DNA of 64,000 bases from Fibrobacterales bacterium Fibro_02 (GCA_001603905.1 LVAE01000030.1:1-64000), one strand, 5' to 3'; counted from the stretch's first letter, positions 6,885 through 14,591 are shown. The notes: generated by a model not told the origin, from the letters alone. Numbers and translations are program-made.

Positions 6885-8801
6885 ATGAATCTTGAGCTCA
6901 TTTCGTATTTCAATGTTGCCTTGAGCAATATCGAGGGTGACGCGAAAGCTCTCTCCTTCGAAGAAGTGAACGCCGAGGCCGCCCAATATGGGTGGTTGGT
7001 GCATCCTGATTGCTGCAACTCCGATACCTTGCAGTGGGTCCGAGAAATTGCCAAGACAAAATACAACAAGACATTCTACAAGGAATGGGCGGATATCGTA
7101 TCCAAGACTCGGTTTGAACTCTTGGTGGATCAGCTGTGCCATTACGCATCGACCTACGGAACGGGTTTTACGGAGGGGGAAGGCTATATGCCGAACCATG
7201 ACGATATCGTCATCCCCTTCAAAAAGTTCAAGGTCATTTTGCCGTGCACTAAAAGGGAACTGTTCGACAAGTGCGCGGGGCTTATCAAGTCGGGTATCGC
7301 CATGAACGAGCAAACCCAGAAGACTTGCTCGGAATATGTCGTAAACGCTCTTGATGATTGGGGCGAATTCGGTTTTTCGATTGACGATGTGAAGAACAAG
7401 GAAGCGCAAGCGACAATTGCCGCCTTGACGGGTGTGTATCCGCAAGATGAATTTGCGTTGCTCCGTTGCCTGGTCTATCGTGCGACCGGTTCTACCATGC
7501 TTATCAAGAGCAAGGACGTCATTGCCTGCGTAAAGAAAAACGCGAGCAAGATTCCTCTTGGCGTTCTTTCCGATGCACAGCTTATGAAACTCTCCAGGAT
7601 TTTCCTTCGCTTTAAGCCGCTCTTTTTAGCCATGAAGGCGAGCGCAGACAAATCTCCGATTTTGAATCCAGATTTTATTGCTGCTGCTCGAAAAATCGGC
7701 GTTGAAGTTCCAGCTGAAACAGGAAAAAGAGTTTCGAATGCCTCCGTGGTGAATAAACTCCGTAAGCTTGCCGAAAAGAACCATACCCCTCTTGAAAAGG
7801 GCTTCTGGGAGACCGTTCTTGTCGAGAAGAAAAGCCTTGACGATATCAAGAAAAATGTTGCCAATATTTCGAATTTCAAAAAGGCGACGCTCATGCAGGG
7901 CGTCAAGATGCGGCTTTCGGGGCAGTCGGGGCAGTGCTACGTCATCCGCAATGGTAAATTGTTTGTGCGTGAGGGCTATGCCCCCAAAAATGACGATGCG
8001 TACTTGATGCAAATCTATACGATTCTCCATGATTCGCTAGTTGAAAGTCTCAAGCCGAAGGCCTGCACGGTTCGCTATCCGAAGGGTTTGAACATAGCAG
8101 TCCCTTCCAGCGAAAAGAATTTCATTGGCAATTACCCCATGGGAACTAGTGTGGATATGGGCGACGACCACAACGTTGTTGGAATCTATTGGCATAATGA
8201 TTGGGGTACGAACGATTTTGATCTCCATTACATGTCGCTTGACGGAGCGTCCTATGGTTGGAATGCACGTTATAGTTCCCAAAACAGCAAAAAAGAAAAC
8301 GTCATTTACTCTGGCGATATAACCAATGCTCCCAAAGGTGCGACGGAATTGATGTATATCGGCGGAAAGGCACCCGAAGGAAAGTTCGAGGTTTGCAGAT
8401 TTAGCGGAACAACGAATGATTCTCAGTTCAAGTTCTTTGTAGCCCGATGCGACCGTGCTTCGTTGGACTTGGATAAGAGCGAATGCGGCCCGATGGTGGA
8501 TCCCAATGATGTTGTGGCGGAATTCATTATTCCTGTAGAAGGGTATGAAAGGAAGAATATCGCGATGACAATCGATAATCGCTTTGTGCTGATGGACTTG
8601 AATATCGGCAGCGGAAGGGTTCCCACGCATGAATTGGAGAAAATTGTAATAGACAAGTTTCGCGTAAAAGTAAGATCTTTTCTAAATTTGAAGGAGGTTC
8701 TGGAAGCTGCTGGCTTTACAGAAGCCAAAAGCGACGATGACGAAGTCGGGCTGGACTTGACGCAACCGAGCAAGGACTCCCTCATCGAATTGTTTGCGTA
8801 A
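6885..8801 (+). CDS. Large orphan protein with a TerD-like segment
   Basis: 638 residues with no signal peptide or membrane helix. I do not recognise the N-terminal 400 residues, which are mostly helical and charged. Residues about 405-490 resemble the TerD beta-sandwich: a hydrophobic strand VVGIYWHN, an acidic DFDLHY, then IYSGDIT about 45 residues later, matching the W..DLD..H.GDN.T pattern of calcium-binding TerD domains. TerD-like domains occur in tellurite/stress and phage-response systems. A similar TerD-like tail exists in MXAN_6230/SCO0854-type proteins. The start has GAGGA 6 nt upstream. The match is by eye and needs a profile search. Confidence 0.6.
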   Translation: MNLELISYFNVALSNIEGDAKALSFEEVNAEAAQYGWLVHPDCCNSDTLQWVREIAKTKYNKTFYKEWADIVSKTRFELLVDQLCHYASTYGTGFTEGEGYMPNHDDIVIPFKKFKVILPCTKRELFDKCAGLIKSGIAMNEQTQKTCSEYVVNALDDWGEFGFSIDDVKNKEAQATIAALTGVYPQDEFALLRCLVYRATGSTMLIKSKDVIACVKKNASKIPLGVLSDAQLMKLSRIFLRFKPLFLAMKASADKSPILNPDFIAAARKIGVEVPAETGKRVSNASVVNKLRKLAEKNHTPLEKGFWETVLVEKKSLDDIKKNVANISNFKKATLMQGVKMRLSGQSGQCYVIRNGKLFVREGYAPKNDDAYLMQIYTILHDSLVESLKPKACTVRYPKGLNIAVPSSEKNFIGNYPMGTSVDMGDDHNVVGIYWHNDWGTNDFDLHYMSLDGASYGWNARYSSQNSKKENVIYSGDITNAPKGATELMYIGGKAPEGKFEVCRFSGTTNDSQFKFFVARCDRASLDLDKSECGPMVDPNDVVAEFIIPVEGYERKNIAMTIDNRFVLMDLNIGSGRVPTHELEKIVIDKFRVKVRSFLNLKEVLEAAGFTEAKSDDDEVGLDLTQPSKDSLIELFA

Positions 8802-8806
8802 GATTT

Positions 8807-8835
8807 TTAAGACAGGCATAGAATGTTCCTATATT
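8807..8835 (+). promoter_or_regulatory. Promoter in front of the permuted tRNA-like gene
   Basis: TATATT at 8830-8835 is identical to the -10 box of rpsU. A weak -35-like TTAAGA lies 17 bp upstream at 8807-8812. The predicted start of transcription (about 8841-8844) falls where the 3' half of the tRNA begins. Confidence 0.55.
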
Positions 8836-8837
8836 AG

Positions 8838-8930
8838 TTCCCATTTGTTGCCGGTTCGAGTCCGGCCAGGGGTACGTGCCCCTGTAGCTCAAGTGGTAGA
8901 GCGATGGTTTTACATTCCGCCTGTTTTTTC
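8838..8930 (+). ncRNA. Circularly permuted tRNA-like RNA (3' half precedes 5' half)
   Basis: The first part is a tRNA 3' half. The anticodon-stem 3' strand CCCAT is at 8840-8844, the variable loop at 8845-8849, and the T arm GCCGG-TTCGAGT-CCGGC at 8850-8866. The acceptor 3' strand CAGGGGT is at 8867-8873 and A73 at 8874. After a CGT linker comes a 5' half: acceptor GCCCCTG (8878-8884), TA, and D arm GCTC-AAGTGGTA-GAGC (8887-8902). G26 and ATGGT (8904-8908) follow, then an anticodon-like TTTACAT loop (8909-8915). The acceptor strands pair over 7 bp, the D and T stems are perfect, and ATGG pairs with CCAT. Invariant U8, G18-G19 and TTCRA are present, and A15-U48 can pair. A GCGATG/CAT-tc-CGC hairpin plus T6 (8901-8929) may end it. 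It may be a functional two-piece tRNA-like RNA or a remnant of two tandem tRNA genes. Confidence 0.7.
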
Positions 8931-8936
8931 TAAATT
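8931..8936 (+). promoter_or_regulatory. -10-like box abutting the GAF/AAA+ start
   Basis: TAAATT ends 7 nt before ATG 8944. No ribosome-binding site is visible, so a leaderless mRNA is possible. Confidence 0.4.
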
Positions 8937-8943
8937 CTGTTGT

Positions 8944-10473
8944 ATGCCCACCTCGCAATCCAAAATCCTTGAACTGGAGCTGCTCTACAAGATCAGCTCC
9001 ATTTTGAACCTGACACTCGATTTCGAGAGTGTCGCGCATCCGATTTTGGAAGTGGTGGAATCCACGATGGGCGTGGAGCATGCGACCCTCACCTTGTACA
9101 ATCGCCATACTGGCGAAATCTCCATTGAAATTGCAGAAGGCCTTTCGAGCCGTCAGGCGCGCAAGGGCCGTTATAAGGTGGGTGAAGGCATTACCGGCCG
9201 CGTCGTGGAAACCGGTAAGCCGGTTATCATTCCGTCGGTGGGCAAGGACCCGAACTTCCTCGACCGTACGGGCCGTGGTAAGGACGAAAACAAGGCGTTC
9301 CTCTGCGTGCCTGTCATCATGGAACATCAGGTGATTGGCGCCTTCAGTGCCGACGTCCAGAATCCCGTCGAAGACGAACTTCCCGAAAAACTTCGTTTGT
9401 TAGAAATTATCGCGCAGATGCTTGCGGCTGCAGTAAAGCTCCGTCGCGAAGCCCGCGAAGAGAACGAACTTTTAAAGGCCGAAAACGAACGCCTTACCTT
9501 GGAACTCAAGGACCGTTTCCAGCCTGATAACATCATCGGCCGTTCCAGCGAAATGCAGCGCGTTTATGCGCAGATTGACCAGGTGTCGAAAAGCCCCCTG
9601 CCTGCGCTTATCGTGGGCGAAGTCGGTACGGGCAAGGGACTCGTTGCGGAAGCCATCCATTACCGTTCCGACCGCAACATGGGCCCGTTCGTCCGCGTCC
9701 ATTGTGCCTCGATGCCAGAATCGGTGCTGGACCGTGAACTGTTCGGCAGCGTGCGCGGAGCGCTTGTCGGCGTGTTTGCCGAAACTCCCGGCCGCGTAGA
9801 ACAGGCCGAAGGCGGAACGCTCTTCCTCGATGAAGTCGGCGAACTTTCTCCGAACCTTCAGGTGAAACTTTTGCGCCTGTTGCAGAACGGCGAAGTCGAA
9901 CGCATTGGCGCCCGCATTTCCAAGAAGGTGAATGTCCGCGTGATTGCGGCCACCACCAAGAATTTGCAGCAGATGGTCGAAGAGGGCGCTTTCCGCGAAG
10001 ACCTCTACTATCAGCTGCACATTTTCCCGATCTACGTGCCACCGCTTCGTAACCGCAAGACGGACATCGTTCTTCTGGCGGACCATTTTGTCGAACATTA
10101 TTGCCGCATCGTGGGCAAAAATGTCCGCCGCCTCGCGCGTACGACCATCAACATGCTCATGAGTTACCCGTGGCCCGGAAATGTCCGTGAACTCGAAAAC
10201 GGAATCGAGCGTGCGGTACTCGTTGCCGACGAGGACGTCATCTACCCGCACCATTTCCCGACCACGCTGCAGACCGCCGAAACCAGCGGCACTCCCGTGA
10301 ACGGCAACTTGAAGCGTATGGTGGAAGCCTACGAAAAGGACATCATCTGCGACGCCCTCAAGAGTAGCAAGGGTAAAGTTGCCGCCGCTGCGCGCAGTCT
10401 TTCGACGACTCCGCGCATTCTTACATATAAAATAAATCAGCTCGGGATAGACTTGTCCGCTTTTGGCAAGTAG
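8944..10473 (+). CDS. GAF-AAA+ transcriptional regulator with degenerate GAFTGA loop
   Basis: 509 residues with NifA-like architecture: a GAF sensor domain (about 20-165), a coiled linker, an AAA+ domain of the sigma54-activator class (about 195-430) and a Fis-type helix-turn-helix (about 465-505). Walker A is GEVGTGKG (225-232) and Walker B is GGTLFLDE (290-297). The loop that contacts sigma54, normally GAFTGA, reads GALVGV (272-277). The second arginine of FRxDLYYRL is replaced by glutamine (Q357). It may therefore not activate sigma54 in the usual way. The start at 8944 is chosen because an upstream extension would translate the tRNA-like element. Confidence 0.85.
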   Translation: MPTSQSKILELELLYKISSILNLTLDFESVAHPILEVVESTMGVEHATLTLYNRHTGEISIEIAEGLSSRQARKGRYKVGEGITGRVVETGKPVIIPSVGKDPNFLDRTGRGKDENKAFLCVPVIMEHQVIGAFSADVQNPVEDELPEKLRLLEIIAQMLAAAVKLRREAREENELLKAENERLTLELKDRFQPDNIIGRSSEMQRVYAQIDQVSKSPLPALIVGEVGTGKGLVAEAIHYRSDRNMGPFVRVHCASMPESVLDRELFGSVRGALVGVFAETPGRVEQAEGGTLFLDEVGELSPNLQVKLLRLLQNGEVERIGARISKKVNVRVIAATTKNLQQMVEEGAFREDLYYQLHIFPIYVPPLRNRKTDIVLLADHFVEHYCRIVGKNVRRLARTTINMLMSYPWPGNVRELENGIERAVLVADEDVIYPHHFPTTLQTAETSGTPVNGNLKRMVEAYEKDIICDALKSSKGKVAAAARSLSTTPRILTYKINQLGIDLSAFGK

Positions 10474-10476
10474 CCC

Positions 10477-10490
10477 TGCCACTTTTGTGG
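10477..10490. terminator. Hairpin between convergent genes
   Basis: GCCAC-tttt-GTGGC lies 4 nt after the stop of the GAF/AAA+ gene. It has no strong T-run, so it is at best a weak terminator. Confidence 0.4.
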
Positions 10491-10525
10491 CGTGCGCTCA
10501 ACCTGTTTGGCGTAGGTTCTGTATA

Positions 10526-10933
10526 TTAGTTCGCTTTTTTCTCGGCGCTTTCAATGGCGGCTTCCGCCTTCTCGACCGCCTTTTCCGCAGCGACTTCTGC
10601 GGCCTTGATTTCGGCCTTCCACGGGGTAAGGCCTACCACGTTGTCTACAGGGAGCGAAAAGGCGATACCCTGACCCATGGTGTCAAGGCCAGCCTTCTGG
10701 TAAAGGGCGTGCAACACGGCATCCTTGATTTTCGCGTCGACCAGGATCATCACGATTTCCTTTTCGGGCTGGACCGCGATATGGAAAAACGATTCGGCTT
10801 CCTTGTTCGCCGTACCGCGGGCGTTCAGGATGGTGCCGCCGCGGGCGCCGGCGTCCTTCGCCGCTTCCATCACGGTTTCAGAGAATCCGGTATTCACAAT
10901 ACAAAAGATGACTTCGTGATTGAATCCGCTCAT
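10526..10933 (-). CDS. PII-family regulatory protein, second copy
   Basis: 135 residues with the ferredoxin-like PII fold. The core (VIFCIVNTGFSETVMEAAKDAGARGGTI) matches P-II-type proteins that lie next to DUF1538 membrane proteins. PII proteins bind nucleotides and small effectors and gate transporters or enzymes by direct contact. No classical uridylylation tyrosine is apparent. The C-terminus is an Ala/Glu/Lys-rich helix (about 105-135), an addition to the usual length. Its start overlaps the stop of the preceding PII-like gene by 4 nt, so translation is coupled. Confidence 0.8.
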   Translation of the reverse strand: MSGFNHEVIFCIVNTGFSETVMEAAKDAGARGGTILNARGTANKEAESFFHIAVQPEKEIVMILVDAKIKDAVLHALYQKAGLDTMGQGIAFSLPVDNVVGLTPWKAEIKAAEVAAEKAVEKAEAAIESAEKKAN

Positions 10934-11346
10934 TTTTCATTTCTCCGTACCGCATCGCGGTTGTCGCTTAAAAAATTGAAGATGGACTTGCCGATAATGC
11001 TTGCCATGGGAATCGTGTAGGCGATCCCCTTGCCGCCTACGATGGTGTTGAACTTTTCGGCGAGGCTGTCGAGCGCCGCTGCAAGCTGGTTTTCTCCGAT
11101 GACACTGATGATGACGGCTCGGTCGGAATCGGCAAGGCCCATGGCCGTCGCTATTTCGCGGGGGGCGGTCCCTTGTCCGAACAGCACCATCTGCATATTT
11201 ACGCCAAAGGACTGGATGTGGTCCATATAGAAGTCCGCCTTCGCACGGCCTACCACCGTAATCAGAATCTTGAGGCGGTTCATGGAAACCTTGGCGCGCG
11301 AGTTGGTGCGTAAGACCTTGTTTCGTATTTTCTTTTCGATTTCCAC
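10930..11346 (-). CDS. PII-family regulatory protein, first copy
   Basis: 138 residues. A basic N-terminal extension (about 20 residues) precedes a PII-like core, RLKILITVVGRAKADFY... through GGKGIAYTIPMASI. It is divergent from the downstream copy, so the two may form a heteromeric sensor or respond to different effectors. It lies 8 nt after the DUF1538 gene and overlaps the next PII-like gene, forming a three-gene operon. The partner transporter and the ligand are unknown. Confidence 0.78.
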   Translation of the reverse strand: MEIEKKIRNKVLRTNSRAKVSMNRLKILITVVGRAKADFYMDHIQSFGVNMQMVLFGQGTAPREIATAMGLADSDRAVIISVIGENQLAAALDSLAEKFNTIVGGKGIAYTIPMASIIGKSIFNFLSDNRDAVRRNEK

Positions 11347-11354
11347 AGTGCCCC

Positions 11355-12887
11355 CTACATAAAGTCGATAATCTGTTCGTCGTCGGCATCTTGGATGCGA
11401 CGCATCATCATACGGTTACGGAGTGCCGTCGAGACGGTCGCCCTGAAACCGAGCACCTGGATGGTAATCAAGGGCGTCATCGCGACCATCGCGACAATGC
11501 CGAAGGCATAGTTCAAAATGGAGTCACCGCCGTCGCGAAGTCCTGCGCAGGCTCCGATAGCAAGCGGCAAGATAAAGCTGGAGGTCAACGGGCCGCTCGC
11601 CACACCACCGGAGTCAAATGCAATCGCCGTATAAAGTTTCGGCACAAAGAAAGAAAGGCCGAGAGAAATAAAGTAGCCGGGAATTAGGTAGTAGATAATG
11701 GGGAAGCCGACAATGATGCGGATCATCGAGAGCCCGATAGAAAGTCCTACACCGACCGAGAGGGCGATTAGCATCGAACGCTTGGTCACGAGGCCTCCCG
11801 TAATCTCTTCGACCTGCTTGTTGAGCACGTGCACGGCCGGTTCCGCGAGCACCACCACCATTCCAAGGACAAATCCTGCTATTACAAGAGCCTTTGGCAT
11901 GGCGCCTAGTTGTTTGCCCAGTTCGAAACCGATCGGCATGAATCCGACGGCGACGGCCGTCAAGAAAACCACCAACCCCACGAACGTGTAAACGATGCCG
12001 AATGCCATCGGGATGAGCTTGCTCCACGAAAGCCGAAGAACGGTCAATTGCAGGAGCATAAAGAAAATCACGATAAGACCGAGGGCGATGACAACTTCCT
12101 TGGCGACTCCGAGGATGGTGGGCAGGAAATTCGGACCGAGGCTTGCGTCGATGGAGTAGGCCGATTCCGTAAGTTGGTAACTCAGGTCGCCTTTCGAAAA
12201 AATCACGAGTCCCATGAGGGCGATAATTGGACCCACCGAACAGAGTGCAATCAGGCCGAAGCTGTTCTCGTTTGCGTTCTTGCCGCCAATGGCTCCCGCC
12301 ACACCGACGCCGAGCGCCATGATGAAGGGAACCGTAATCGGTCCTGTTGTTACGCCACCTGAATCGAATGCGAGCGGAACGAACATGTCCTTGCCGAAGG
12401 ACAGCATCAGCATGCCGAACATGAACAGCATCAGGTAAAAGAAGATGATAATCGTCGATAGGTCGCGCTTGAAAACGATCTTGATAATGGAAAGGGCGAG
12501 GAATCCGCCTACGCCTACGCCGATGGTCGCTATCAGGAGAGTCGGTTCCACGGCAGCGCGCACCTGCTCGGCAAGCACCGACAGGTCGGGCTCCGCGACG
12601 GTAATGAGTACGCCCATCACGAAACACACCGAGACGAGTAACTGCAGGCGCCGGGATTTTGCAAGACCGGAACCCACGTGTTCGCCCATCGGGGTCATGG
12701 CGAGGTCCGCTCCCAGGTTGAAAAGCCCGATACCCCCGATCAGGAACACGGCGCAAATGCCGAAAACGATCAGCTGCTTGGGGGAAAAATGGACAAGCGG
12801 CGTAAAGGACACCGCGAGCACAATCAGTGTCACGGGCAAAACCGAGGCAAAAGCCTCTCGCAACTTGTCCCAGAGAATCTTAAACAT
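11355..12887 (-). CDS. DUF1538 membrane protein, putative transporter
   Basis: 510-residue protein of about 12-14 hydrophobic helices. Two halves repeat the same motifs. AEPDLSVLAEQV (first half) matches AEPAVHVLNKQV (second half). FDSGGVTTGPIT matches FDSGGVASGPLT. Internal duplication of this kind is typical of secondary transporters, and the acidic FDSGG motifs could bind an ion or substrate. The family is DUF1538, whose substrate is not established as far as I know. It is first in an operon with two PII-like proteins, which suggests direct allosteric control of transport. Confidence 0.82.
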   Translation of the reverse strand: MFKILWDKLREAFASVLPVTLIVLAVSFTPLVHFSPKQLIVFGICAVFLIGGIGLFNLGADLAMTPMGEHVGSGLAKSRRLQLLVSVCFVMGVLITVAEPDLSVLAEQVRAAVEPTLLIATIGVGVGGFLALSIIKIVFKRDLSTIIIFFYLMLFMFGMLMLSFGKDMFVPLAFDSGGVTTGPITVPFIMALGVGVAGAIGGKNANENSFGLIALCSVGPIIALMGLVIFSKGDLSYQLTESAYSIDASLGPNFLPTILGVAKEVVIALGLIVIFFMLLQLTVLRLSWSKLIPMAFGIVYTFVGLVVFLTAVAVGFMPIGFELGKQLGAMPKALVIAGFVLGMVVVLAEPAVHVLNKQVEEITGGLVTKRSMLIALSVGVGLSIGLSMIRIIVGFPIIYYLIPGYFISLGLSFFVPKLYTAIAFDSGGVASGPLTSSFILPLAIGACAGLRDGGDSILNYAFGIVAMVAMTPLITIQVLGFRATVSTALRNRMMMRRIQDADDEQIIDFM

Positions 12888-12987
12888 CCTCGGGAAATAT
12901 AGAAAAACGCAAGAAAATGCACTTTTTTATAATTATTTTTCGTAAAAGATGCAACCGACGGACATTTTGGGGCATCTAAAGGGTACA

Positions 12988-13545
12988 ATGGACGAAAAAG
13001 TGATATTTCAACATCTGCGGGAAGGTAGCCGCGAAGCGCTCGCCATGCTGTGGGAAGCCCACAGCGGAAATGTGCTGAACCTCGCCTTCCGTATGTTGAA
13101 GAACCGCGACGAGGCCGAAGATGTCCTGATGGATATCTTTGTGCAGGTCCCGAAGGCCATCCAGGGCTTTCGTGGACAGTCCGCCATTGCAACATGGCTT
13201 TACAGGCTTACGGTTAATGCCTGCCTCATGAAATTGCGTGGCGACAAGCGGCATCGTGAACTTGAAGAGGAACACCTCGATGTTATTGTGGAATCGGCCC
13301 TTGGCAAAGAGGAAAGTTCCGATAAGAATTTCGATCCGGAGCTTTTGGAAATGGGGCTGAACGCGCTCCAGGCTGAAACGCGAAGCATGCTTTGGCTCAA
13401 GGACGCCGAAGATTTGGACGTGAAGGACCTCGCCGAAATCTACGGGATGCCCGAAGGAACCATCAAGGCGCGTCTCAGCCGCGCAAGAACTTTTGTTCGC
13501 AACTACTTGAACGAACGCAAGACGAACTTTAAAAAAGGAGCTTAA
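12988..13545 (+). CDS. ECF-type RNA polymerase sigma factor
   Basis: 185 residues with only regions 2 and 4, as in extracytoplasmic-function sigma factors. Region 2 is NLAFRMLKNRDEAEDVLMDI and onward to FRGQSAIATWLYRL. Region 4 holds the helix-turn-helix DLAEIYGMPEGTIKARLSRA. The start at 12988 has AAAGGG 4 nt upstream. An ATG 39 nt earlier is less likely. It is followed after 2 nt by a one-helix membrane protein and then a Cys/His-rich envelope protein. That order suggests sigma, anti-sigma and signal sensor. Confidence 0.92.
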   Translation: MDEKVIFQHLREGSREALAMLWEAHSGNVLNLAFRMLKNRDEAEDVLMDIFVQVPKAIQGFRGQSAIATWLYRLTVNACLMKLRGDKRHRELEEEHLDVIVESALGKEESSDKNFDPELLEMGLNALQAETRSMLWLKDAEDLDVKDLAEIYGMPEGTIKARLSRARTFVRNYLNERKTNFKKGA

Positions 13546-13547
13546 CC

Positions 13548-13907
13548 ATGTCTACTAAAATTGACTTCTCGAAAATGGAGCGGCTCACTCCACGGGCTGA
13601 CTCGTGGGACAAGGTCTGTGCCCGCCTCGATGCCGAAAAGGCAAAGGGCAAGATCGTCTCTATCAAGAGCTGGTACAGCGCGATTCCGCTGGCCGCAAGC
13701 TTTGTACTTGTGAGCCTGACTGCGGTTTTGCCGTCTTTTACCAGTGACATTGAACAGGAAAATTCCGCTTCTACCGAATACGTTTCGATCAACAATTCCG
13801 CGCCGTCCGAAGTCCTGAGCTGGTATGAAAACCTCGGGAATTCTACCAGCGACGAGTTCGAAACATTGGAAGAAACGGTGGGCTTTAATTATTTAACCAA
13901 GGAGTAA
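13548..13907 (+). CDS. Single-pass membrane protein, probable anti-sigma factor
   Basis: 119 residues. A cytoplasmic N-terminus of about 42 residues comes first, then one membrane helix (about 43-64, SAIPLAASFVLVSLTAVLP), then an acidic exported tail. The size and topology suit a minimal anti-sigma factor such as CnrY, although I recognise no sequence motif. The gene begins 2 nt after the sigma gene with AAAGGAG upstream, and ends 3 nt before the sensor-like gene. Function is inferred from position and topology. Confidence 0.65.
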   Translation: MSTKIDFSKMERLTPRADSWDKVCARLDAEKAKGKIVSIKSWYSAIPLAASFVLVSLTAVLPSFTSDIEQENSASTEYVSINNSAPSEVLSWYENLGNSTSDEFETLEETVGFNYLTKE

Positions 13908-13910
13908 ACC

Positions 13911-14573
13911 ATGAAAGGATCACAGCTCTTTATTGCAAGCATTATAGTGCTTGCTCTGGCCTTAGGCTTTTTCGCCGGCAGGTTCTGCAATTTCAATTGC
14001 TGCTCTAGTACCGCAACCTGTTGCCAAAAGGGAGGTCCTTGCGCATGCTCGCAAGGTCTACCGTGCTCTTGCGAAAAGAACGGACAGCCTTGCCACTGCC
14101 CGAACTGCGCCAAGCATGAAAATGGCGAACACAAGCACACGGGCCCGCATGGTGATTTTGAAAAGGGGCCGAAATTCAAAGGCCCGAACTTTGCGGCAAT
14201 TGATTCCTTGCTGCAGGTAACGCCGGAACAGAAGGCAGCCATCGAGGCTAGCCGCGTGAAAGGCGATTCCATTTTCAAGGCCCTCCGTCAGCAGAAACAT
14301 GATGCCGAAAGGGCTCTGGGCGAGGCTCTCGAAAGCAAGGACGCTGCAGGTGTCGATGCCGCTAAGGCGAAGGTGCTTGAAGCGGACAAGGCCTTGCTTG
14401 AACACCGTATTAACGGAATGCAGGCCCTTGCCGGTATCTTGACTGCCGAACAGCTCGAAAAGTTCAACAACTTTCACAAGGAGCAGATGAAGCATTTTAA
14501 GGAACGCATGAAGAATGGCCCTAAAGGTCCTGGTCCGCATCCTGGCATGGGACACGGTCCCCATCACAATTAA
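13911..14573 (+). CDS. Cys/His-rich Spy/CnrX-like periplasmic metal sensor candidate
   Basis: 220 residues. An N-terminal hydrophobic anchor (about 5-22) is followed by twelve cysteines between residues 26 and 66. These include three GxPCxC repeats (GGPCAC, GLPCSC, GQPCHC). A His/Gly patch then leads to a helical region (about 105-205) with two LTxxQ-type motifs (VTPEQ and LTAEQ) as in Spy, CpxP, ZraP and CnrX. The C-terminus is rich in His, Gly and Pro. Spy/CnrX relatives bind metals or unfolded protein in the periplasm. With the upstream sigma and anti-sigma genes it resembles a metal-responsive signalling operon. The metal cannot be told from sequence. Confidence 0.75.
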   Translation: MKGSQLFIASIIVLALALGFFAGRFCNFNCCSSTATCCQKGGPCACSQGLPCSCEKNGQPCHCPNCAKHENGEHKHTGPHGDFEKGPKFKGPNFAAIDSLLQVTPEQKAAIEASRVKGDSIFKALRQQKHDAERALGEALESKDAAGVDAAKAKVLEADKALLEHRINGMQALAGILTAEQLEKFNNFHKEQMKHFKERMKNGPKGPGPHPGMGHGPHHN

Positions 14574-14591
14574 CTTTCCTTGATAAGCAAC

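Noticed and set aside
8838-8915. Naming an amino-acid identity (for example Val from a UAC triplet) for the permuted tRNA
   Set aside because: The break lies at the anticodon arm, so the triplet after U33 may not be a real anticodon, and the acceptor stem does not match a typical tRNA-Val.
8838-8930. Reading the permuted element as a permuted tmRNA
   Set aside because: It is only about 90 nt, lacks a tag-peptide frame and pseudoknots, and has complete D and anticodon-arm strands, which tmRNA lacks.
8794-8943. N-terminal extension of the GAF/AAA+ protein
   Set aside because: It would translate the tRNA-like element, and family similarity starts at 8944.
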